Shown in pieces: positions 1-4,438 of a stretch of DNA of 8,957 nt. The stretch's first letter is position 1. Each line of letters opens with the position of its first letter. The DNA comes from DATNIB01 sp035604685. Its GTDB lineage: Bacteria; Actinomycetota; Acidimicrobiia; Acidimicrobiales; RAAP-2. The position numbers were made by a program, and so were the translations under genes. Location: contig DATNIB010000060.1 in the NCBI GenBank assembly GCA_035604685.1, positions 1-8,957 on the forward strand, written 5' to 3'. The notes beneath the pieces were generated by a model, which was not told the origin of the DNA, made no database searches, and saw only the letters and a list, made by a program, of their open reading frames with translations.

Positions 1-2
1 CG

Positions 3-155
3 GCGTGGCTCGAGGCTTGCGCGGCGCGGGGCGCGACCACCCTCGGCGGCCTCGGAATGCTGGTCCACCAGGCGGCGGCACAGATCGAGGCCTGGACCGG
101 ACGCGAGCCGCCGCTGGCCGCGATGTGGGCGGCCGCCGAGACCGCGACGGCCTAG
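3..155 (+). CDS. aroE: Shikimate dehydrogenase, C-terminal 50 residues (5' end outside window)
   Basis: Shikimate dehydrogenase reduces 3-dehydroshikimate to shikimate with NADPH in the cytoplasmic pathway to chorismate and aromatic amino acids. Only the C-terminus is visible. It reads in the frame beginning at base 3 and carries the family's terminal signature, GGLGMLVHQAAAQIEAWTG (codons about 15-33). Family members usually show 'DGLGMLVxQgAxxFexWTG' here, where the conserved Gln helps bind shikimate. The protein ends about 17 residues later at TAG 153-155, a normal place for the family. The reading frame is open back to the window edge. The last two bases of the channel gene's stop on the other strand fall within this stop, so the genes are convergent with no terminator space. 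Identification rests on the signature alone, but that signature is distinctive. Confidence 0.85.
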   Translation, partial: AWLEACAARGATTLGGLGMLVHQAAAQIEAWTGREPPLAAMWAAAETATA

Positions 156-1123
156 CCCGGCCGCGCGGGGGGTTCGCCCGGATCCGGCGGGCCGGCGGGC
201 CAGAGCCCCGCGTCGGCGAGCGCCTGGACGGCGGCCCGGCGGAGCTCCGCCTCGAGGTGGTCGCGATCGGGCGGGCGTGTCTTGAGCGTCAGCTGCATGC
301 GGAAGCTGGCGGCGTCGGCGTCGGCCACGGCGATCAGCTGCGGTGGCTCGGGACAGTGGGGGGCGAACTCCGGCCGGGCGGCGACCGACCCGGCCGCGTC
401 GGTCACCACCTGGCGCGCCCGCTCGAGGTCGTCCTTCTGGGCGGGCGCCACGGTCAGCACCACCGTCGCCCGGGCCGATCCCCGCGACGTATTGGCCATC
501 ACGCGGATCTCCCCGTTGGGCACGTACCAGATCTTCCCGTCGGCCGCCCGCAGCCGGGTGACCCGCAGGGTCAGGTCCTCGACGGTGCCGCTCACGGTGT
601 TGACCGCGATGGTGTCGCCGATGGCGAACTGGTCCTCGATGGCCAAGAGGAAGCCGCTCAGGTAGTCGCGCACGAGCGACTGGGCGCCGAAGCCGATGGT
701 GGCGCCGATGACGGTCGCGCTGGCCAGGAGCGGGGCCAGGTCGAGGCCCATGAGTCCCAAAATGAGGAAGACGGCCATGAGGAAGACGCCGAACCGCCAG
801 ACGTTGGCGGCCAGCGCCAGCATGGTGGCGAGGCGCGCGTCGGCCCGCCGGGACTCGGAGCGATGGAGGGCGGGCCCCGCCAGCCGGCCGAGAAAGGCGC
901 GCACCGCCTTGGCGCCGAAGTGGGCCACCAAGACCGCCACCAGCGCCACCAGCACGATCTCGAGGGGGCGGAGCACGAGCGAGTCGACCGTGTGGGCGGT
1001 CGAGGGGGAGAGCCCGGCCTTGGTCAGGACCTCGTAGAACCAGCCGTTGCCGGCCGCACCCAAGGGGGCTGAGCTGGGCAAACCCCCGATGGCGGCCAGC
1101 GGCGCGGGGAGGGGCGGGGCCAT
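152..1123 (-). CDS. MscS-family small-conductance mechanosensitive channel
   Basis: Predicted inner-membrane channel of 323 residues that opens under membrane tension and releases solutes on osmotic downshock. A hydrophilic N-terminus of about 50 residues precedes TM1 (about 53-75), TM2 (about 103-125) and the pore-lining TM3 (about 128-150). TM3 runs into the family hallmark IGFGAQSLVRDYLSGFLLAIEDQF (about 143-166), which leads into the beta domain (IGDTI, SGTVEDLTLRVTRLR, YVPNGEI at about 168-206). An alpha/beta C-terminal domain and a proline-rich tail follow. This length and architecture match the short YggB/YkuT-like MscS proteins. The chosen ATG at 1123 is preceded by a GAGAGAGA purine run at 1133-1140. 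An upstream ATG at 1153 would add 10 residues and has no clear ribosome site. The gene is convergent with aroE and divergent from rodA, with no free DNA on either side. Whether it conducts ions or another solute cannot be told. Confidence 0.9.
   Translation of the reverse strand: MAPPLPAPLAAIGGLPSSAPLGAAGNGWFYEVLTKAGLSPSTAHTVDSLVLRPLEIVLVALVAVLVAHFGAKAVRAFLGRLAGPALHRSESRRADARLATMLALAANVWRFGVFLMAVFLILGLMGLDLAPLLASATVIGATIGFGAQSLVRDYLSGFLLAIEDQFAIGDTIAVNTVSGTVEDLTLRVTRLRAADGKIWYVPNGEIRVMANTSRGSARATVVLTVAPAQKDDLERARQVVTDAAGSVAARPEFAPHCPEPPQLIAVADADAASFRMQLTLKTRPPDRDHLEAELRRAAVQALADAGLWPAGPPDPGEPPARPG
1106..1114 (+). promoter_or_regulatory. Ribosome binding site supporting rodA start at 1122
   Basis: GGGGAGGGG lies 7 nt before ATG 1122-1124. 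The later in-frame ATGs at 1152 and 1158 have no comparable purine tract. The site lies inside the mscS coding sequence on the opposite strand. Confidence 0.6.
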
Positions 1124-2297
1124 GGCCGATATTCTCTCTCGCGATGCGCGCATGGTGATGAGCCTGAGCGGGACCGGCCGCTCCCGGCGCTTCTACGGCG
1201 TCGACCTCGTCCTCGTGTTGACCACCCTCTTGGTGGCCGGCATCGGGATCGTGATGGTCTACACGGGGTCGCGGGGCGCGCTCATCACGAGCGGCAGCCC
1301 GCCGCGCTACTTCTTGGAGCGCCAGCTGCTCTTCGTGATCCTCGGCATCGGCACCGCGGCCGTGCTGGCCTGCATCGACTACCGCCGAATCGAGATCGTC
1401 GGCATGGTCATCTACGGCCTGACCGTCACCGCGCTCTTGGCCGTCCTCGTCATCGGGCGCAGCGTGCAGGGGGCCGCGCGTTGGTTCAGCCTCGGCCCGA
1501 TCGAGATCCAGCCCTCCGAATTCGCCATCCTGGCCCTGATCGCGGCGGTGGCGACCTACTGCGCGCGGCGCGACGAGGGACTGGCCTGGCCCGACGTCTT
1601 CAAGCTGTTGGCGCTGGCCGCCGTGCCGATGCTGCTCGTGATGAAGCAGCCGGACCTCGGCACCGCCATCGTCATGTTCGTCGTCCTCTTGGTCATGCTG
1701 GCCGTGGCCGGCCTGCCGGCGCGCATCCTGGTCATCCTCGTCCTCGGCGCGGTGCTCACCATCTTCGTGGCCGCCAAGGTGGGCCTCCTGCACCACTACC
1801 AGATCCAGCGACTCACCAGCTTCTTGAACCAGGACTCCCACTCGGCCCAGGTGCAGAAGCTCGTCTACAACACCACCCAGTCCAAGATCGCCATCTCCTC
1901 TGGCGGGGCGTTCGGCGCCGGGCTCAACCACGGCAGCCAGACCAGCCTCGGCTACGTGCCCGAACAGCAGACCGACTTCATCTTCAGCGCGGTCGGCGAG
2001 CAGCTCGGCTTCGTCGGCGCGACGACGCTCCTGCTCATGCTCTCGGTGCTGTCGTGGCGCCTGCTGCGCGCCGCCCAGATGGCGCGCGACAACTTCGGGC
2101 GCCTGCTCTGCGCCGGCCTGTTCACCTACGTCGCCTACAGCGTCTTCCAGAACGCCGGCATGAGCATGGGCATCATGCCGGTGACCGGCATCCCGCTCCC
2201 CTTCGTGAGCTACGGCGGGTCGGCCGCCATCTGCTTCTTCGCCGCGGTCGGCGTCGCCATCAGCGTCTACCGGCAGCGGAGCCGCCGCTATGCCTGA
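1122..2297 (+). CDS. rodA: RodA, SEDS-family peptidoglycan glycosyltransferase (classical type)
   Basis: RodA polymerises lipid II into glycan strands in the elongasome, normally with a class B penicillin-binding protein. The 391-residue protein has about ten hydrophobic segments starting at GVDLVLVLTTLLVAG (about 26-40). SEDS landmarks occur in order: IQPSEFAILALIA (129-141), KQPDLGTAIV (175-184), QSKIAISSGGAFGAGL (253-268), then GYVPEQQTDFIFSAVGEQLGF (277-297). D285 aligns with the catalytic Asp of the 'PEQHTDFIF' motif known in E. coli RodA. VTGIPLPFVSYGGSA near the C-terminus is also typical. The 'SKIAIxSGGxFGxGL' and 'LPEQxTDF' spacing favours RodA over FtsW. The start at 1122 is preferred for its ribosome site, but ATG 1158 would still give a normal N-terminal tail. 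The next gene overlaps the last 8 nt. No mreBCD or PBP2 gene is visible; they could lie elsewhere. Confidence 0.9.
   Translation: MADILSRDARMVMSLSGTGRSRRFYGVDLVLVLTTLLVAGIGIVMVYTGSRGALITSGSPPRYFLERQLLFVILGIGTAAVLACIDYRRIEIVGMVIYGLTVTALLAVLVIGRSVQGAARWFSLGPIEIQPSEFAILALIAAVATYCARRDEGLAWPDVFKLLALAAVPMLLVMKQPDLGTAIVMFVVLLVMLAVAGLPARILVILVLGAVLTIFVAAKVGLLHHYQIQRLTSFLNQDSHSAQVQKLVYNTTQSKIAISSGGAFGAGLNHGSQTSLGYVPEQQTDFIFSAVGEQLGFVGATTLLLMLSVLSWRLLRAAQMARDNFGRLLCAGLFTYVAYSVFQNAGMSMGIMPVTGIPLPFVSYGGSAAICFFAAVGVAISVYRQRSRRYA
1133..1140 (-). promoter_or_regulatory. Candidate ribosome binding site for the MscS gene
   Basis: The minus strand reads GAGAGAGA, ending 9 nt before the ATG at 1123-1121. It lies inside the first codons of rodA on the plus strand. 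It is a purine-rich match to the anti-Shine-Dalgarno rather than a perfect one. Confidence 0.4.
2278..2281 (+). promoter_or_regulatory. Ribosome binding site for the nuclease-family gene, inside rodA
   Basis: GGAG lies 8 nt before ATG 2290-2292 and is formed by codons of the rodA 3' end. Together with the 8-nt gene overlap it supports initiation at 2290 by translational coupling. Confidence 0.5.
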
Positions 2298-2856
2298 GCC
2301 GTCCGCCGACGGTCCGACGGCCGCGGACGGGCCGGCCGATGAGATGGTGCGCGAGGGAGCGCCCCCCGACGGGGCGCCCCCCGAGCCCGAGCCCGTGCCC
2401 GAGCCGGCGGCCTGGAGCCTGCCCGACCCCGTCCCGGTGTTCCGGGTGATGGACGTGGTGGAAGTGGCCGTGGCGTTGCCCTCGCCCCATCCGACGGTGA
2501 CGCTGCGCGAGGCCGAGCCCCCCTACCGCACCCTCATCATCCCGCTCGGGATGCCCGAGGGCACCGCCCTCGCCCACGCGCTCTACAAGGTGGCGACGCC
2601 GCGCCCGCTCACCCACCAGCTGATGGCCGAGGTGCTCCAGCGCCTGAACACCGACCTGGCGGCGGTCCGCCTGGTCGCCCGTCTGGCCGGGACCTACGTG
2701 GCCGAGCTCGATCTGGTCGGCGCGCACGGCCACGAGGTCGTGTCGTGCCGGCCGAGCGACGGGTTGACGCTGGCCCTGCGCCAGGGGGTGCCGTCACCGA
2801 TCCTGGCCGACGAGCGCCTGCTGGTGAACGAGGACGACGTCGTCCAGCCGCTGTAG
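2290..2856 (+). CDS. Bifunctional nuclease family protein (DUF151/BFN domain)
   Basis: The core domain (about residues 54-180) matches the bifunctional nuclease / DUF151 family. It has a beta-rich start MDVVEVAVALPS, then TLREAEPPYRTLIIPLGMPEGTALA (71-95), TPRPLTHQLMAEVLQRL (103-119), GTYVAEL (134-140) and the hallmark SCRPSDGLTLALRQGVP (152-168). Plant members have reported DNase and RNase activity; the bacterial role is poorly defined. Typical family proteins begin right at the domain, equivalent to M54 (ATG 2449). Here residues 1-53 are an extra Pro/Glu-rich, probably disordered tail with a GAPPD/GAPPE tandem and EPEPVPEP. The upstream start is preferred because it has a GGAG site, overlaps rodA as ATGCCTGA, and the extension keeps G/C-rich third positions. 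No C-terminal UVR-like extension is present. The gene is likely cotranscribed with rodA. Confidence 0.82.
   Translation: MPEPSADGPTAADGPADEMVREGAPPDGAPPEPEPVPEPAAWSLPDPVPVFRVMDVVEVAVALPSPHPTVTLREAEPPYRTLIIPLGMPEGTALAHALYKVATPRPLTHQLMAEVLQRLNTDLAAVRLVARLAGTYVAELDLVGAHGHEVVSCRPSDGLTLALRQGVPSPILADERLLVNEDDVVQPL
2359..2377 (+). other. GC hairpin inside the N-terminal extension of the nuclease-family gene
   Basis: GCGCCCC (2359-2365) and GGGGCGC (2371-2377) can pair as seven consecutive G-C pairs around the loop CCGAC. The second arm overlaps a direct repeat of GCGCCCCCCGA (2359-2369 and 2374-2384). That repeat encodes the GAPPD/GAPPE tandem. The structure lies 67 nt after the chosen start and upstream of the alternative start at 2449. 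It may simply be a by-product of GC-rich repeated codons. Confidence 0.5.
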
Positions 2857-2866
2857 TCGGGCGCCC

Positions 2867-4288
2867 TCAGGTCGCGACCTGGAAGGACTGCTCGCCCGGC
2901 TGCTTCACGCCGAGGCGCCGCTCGTCGGGGGTGGAGCTCCCCTCCTCTGAGATCCGCATCAACAGGGCGATGACCACGTAGTTGCTCACGAGCGACGAGC
3001 CGCCGTAGGCCATGAAGGGGAGCGTGATGCCGGTCAGCGGCAGAAGGCGCGTCACCCCGGCCATGATGAAGACGGCCTGGAAGCCGATGAGGATCGTGAG
3101 CCCGGTGGCCACGAGGCGCGAGAAGTCGCTCCGCGCCGTCTGGGCGATGTGCAGGCCGGCGCCGACCAGCAGCAGGAAGCCGAACACGACGGCCGTCGCG
3201 CCCATGAGCCCCAGCTCCTGGCCGATGGCCACGAAGATGAGGTCGCTCGTCATGAAGATCGAGCTGAGGGGCGTGTGTCCGAGGCCGAGGCCCACCCCGC
3301 CCACCCCGCCCCGGCCGAGCGAGTACCAGGACTGCACCAGCTGGTAGCCGCTCGTGTTGGGGGTCGACCACGGGTCGAGCCAGATGGTGACGCGCTCGTG
3401 GAACTGCGCGAAGAGGTGGGAGTGCTGGCCCAGCTCGGCGGCGATGACGACGCCGCCGGCGAAGAGGACCAACCCGAAGACGAGGTAGCGGGCGCGGCCG
3501 GCCGAGATCCACAAGAGGGCGATGAAGAGCGTGAAGATGAGCAGCGCGAAGCCGATGTCGTTCTCGGCGCCGATCACCAGCATGGCGAAGCCCCAGGCCA
3601 AGAGGATCGGGATCAGGGGACGGGGGTCGACGATGAGCCGGTTGCCGAGGCGCGCCGTCGGGATGCTCAAGAGCTCCTTTTTGTCCGCGAAGTAGGAGGC
3701 GAAGAAGACGCAGAGGAGGATCTTGGCGGCCTCGACGGGTTGGAACTGCAGGTGGCCGATGTGGGCCCAGAGGCGCGCGCCGTTGATCTTGAGGCCGATG
3801 TGGGGCACGAGTGGGGCGAGCATGAGCACCGCGGCCAGCAGCAGCAGCACGTAGCGGTAGCGGTCGAGGTCGCGCGAGCGACGGATGACGAGCAGCGTGG
3901 CCACGTAGAAGGCGATGCCCATGGCGCTCCAGCCCGCCTGGGCCGAGGCGAAGTGCGGGTCCCAGCGGGCGATCACCACGTAGCCGATGCCGTTCAAGAG
4001 GGCCGCGATCGGCAGGACGACCGGGTTGGCGTTGGGGACCAGCCAGCGGTTGGCCAGGTGGCCCAGGATCGAGAGCGCCAGCACCACGCCGAGGAACGGC
4101 CCCAGGTGCGGCGGGATGCGGGCGGTCGTCCCGAGGGAGGCCAGCACGTAGAGGCAGACGACGATGACGCCGCCGAAGAGGAGGAGGCCGAGCTCGGTCC
4201 GCCGCTTGGGTTTGGGCCCGCTCTGGAACGGCGGGAGGCGCCGGTAGAAGGGGGGGCGGGCGAGGGACGGCGGGAGGGTCGTCACCAC
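2867..4288 (-). CDS. FtsW/RodA/SpoVE-family SEDS protein, actinobacterial RodA type
   Basis: Second peptidoglycan glycan polymerase of the SEDS family, 473 residues. A basic cytoplasmic tail (about 1-33, ending PKPKRRTE) precedes about 12 hydrophobic segments. That is two more N-terminal helices than the RodA upstream, as in mycobacterial RodA. Landmarks are LQFQPVEAAKILLCVFFASYF (180-200), GAENDIGFALL (240-250), ERVTIWLDPWSTPNTSGYQLVQS (298-320) and IFMTSDLIFVAIGQELGLMG (344-363), with D349 at the catalytic Asp position. GGVTRLLPLTG.TLPFMAYGGSS follows. The ORF continues open upstream through the antisense of ppk, so the start must be judged. The paired GTGs at 4286-4288 and 4283-4285 have GAGGG at 4299-4303, 10 nt upstream, and sit just before the basic tail. 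In mycobacteria this type sits with pbpA and pknB; neither is here. The gene appears monocistronic. Confidence 0.88.
   Translation of the reverse strand: MVTTLPPSLARPPFYRRLPPFQSGPKPKRRTELGLLLFGGVIVVCLYVLASLGTTARIPPHLGPFLGVVLALSILGHLANRWLVPNANPVVLPIAALLNGIGYVVIARWDPHFASAQAGWSAMGIAFYVATLLVIRRSRDLDRYRYVLLLLAAVLMLAPLVPHIGLKINGARLWAHIGHLQFQPVEAAKILLCVFFASYFADKKELLSIPTARLGNRLIVDPRPLIPILLAWGFAMLVIGAENDIGFALLIFTLFIALLWISAGRARYLVFGLVLFAGGVVIAAELGQHSHLFAQFHERVTIWLDPWSTPNTSGYQLVQSWYSLGRGGVGGVGLGLGHTPLSSIFMTSDLIFVAIGQELGLMGATAVVFGFLLLVGAGLHIAQTARSDFSRLVATGLTILIGFQAVFIMAGVTRLLPLTGITLPFMAYGGSSLVSNYVVIALLMRISEEGSSTPDERRLGVKQPGEQSFQVAT
2868..2881. terminator. 14-bp perfect palindrome between convergent genes, possible bidirectional terminator
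   Basis: CAGGTCGCGACCTG is a perfect palindrome covering the last codons and part of the stop of the minus-strand SEDS gene. It lies 11 nt past the stop of the plus-strand nuclease-family gene. As RNA either strand could fold into a 5-bp stem with a CGCG loop. There is no T-run on either side, so a standard intrinsic terminator is not demonstrated. A protein-binding site or chance are alternatives. Confidence 0.35.
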
Positions 4289-4292
4289 GCAG

Positions 4293-4347
4293 GCGCCACC
4301 CTCGTCACCCGGGCGCCACCCAGGCGTCGCGGCCGCGCCACCCAGGC
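4293..4347. repeat. Three short direct repeats GCGCCACCC in the ppk/SEDS intergenic region
   Basis: GCGCCACCC occurs at 4293-4301, 4313-4321 and 4335-4343, with start-to-start spacings of 20 and 22 nt. The last two copies extend to GCGCCACCCAGGC. A small inverted repeat, CCCAG-GCA-CTGGG, lies at 4341-4353. The repeats sit just upstream of the GTG start of the minus-strand SEDS gene and about 100 nt before ppk, so they could be operator sites. The near-two-turn spacing suits a protein binding on one face of the helix, but they are short and GC-rich and may be fortuitous. Confidence 0.4.
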
Positions 4348-4393
4348 ACTGGGCGACACCCGCGGGCGCGGTCGGGGCGGCGAAAGGGCGCCT

Positions 4394-4429
4394 GGCACTC
4401 GGTGCCGATCGTAGTGGCGGCGGTACGAT
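4394..4429 (+). promoter_or_regulatory. Possible ppk promoter region with inverted repeat
   Basis: TACGAT at 4424-4429 fits the actinobacterial -10 pattern TANNNT and lies 9 nt before the ppk ATG, so the transcript would have almost no leader. No convincing -35 is seen at 17-18 nt. An inverted repeat GGCAC-TCG-GTGCC (4394-4406) lies where a -35 region would be and could be an operator. AGGGG at 4430-4434 is a weak ribosome site with a short 4-nt spacer. Confidence 0.3.
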
Positions 4430-4438
4430 AGGGGTTCC

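Noticed and set aside
5..1072. A long plus-strand frame opposite the MscS gene.
   Set aside because: It is an Arg/Gly/Pro-rich shadow of the channel gene, with no recognisable motif, and it crosses the aroE stop in another frame.
1144..1153. 10-bp palindrome ATGCGCGCAT near the rodA start.
   Set aside because: Short alternating GC palindromes are expected often in DNA this GC-rich, and it lies inside coding sequence; nothing else marks it as a site.
3149..4414. A 421-codon plus-strand frame opposite the second SEDS gene.
   Set aside because: The product is a Glu/Asp/Gln/His/Gly-rich composition typical of the antisense of hydrophobic membrane protein codons. The minus strand has clear SEDS motifs throughout.
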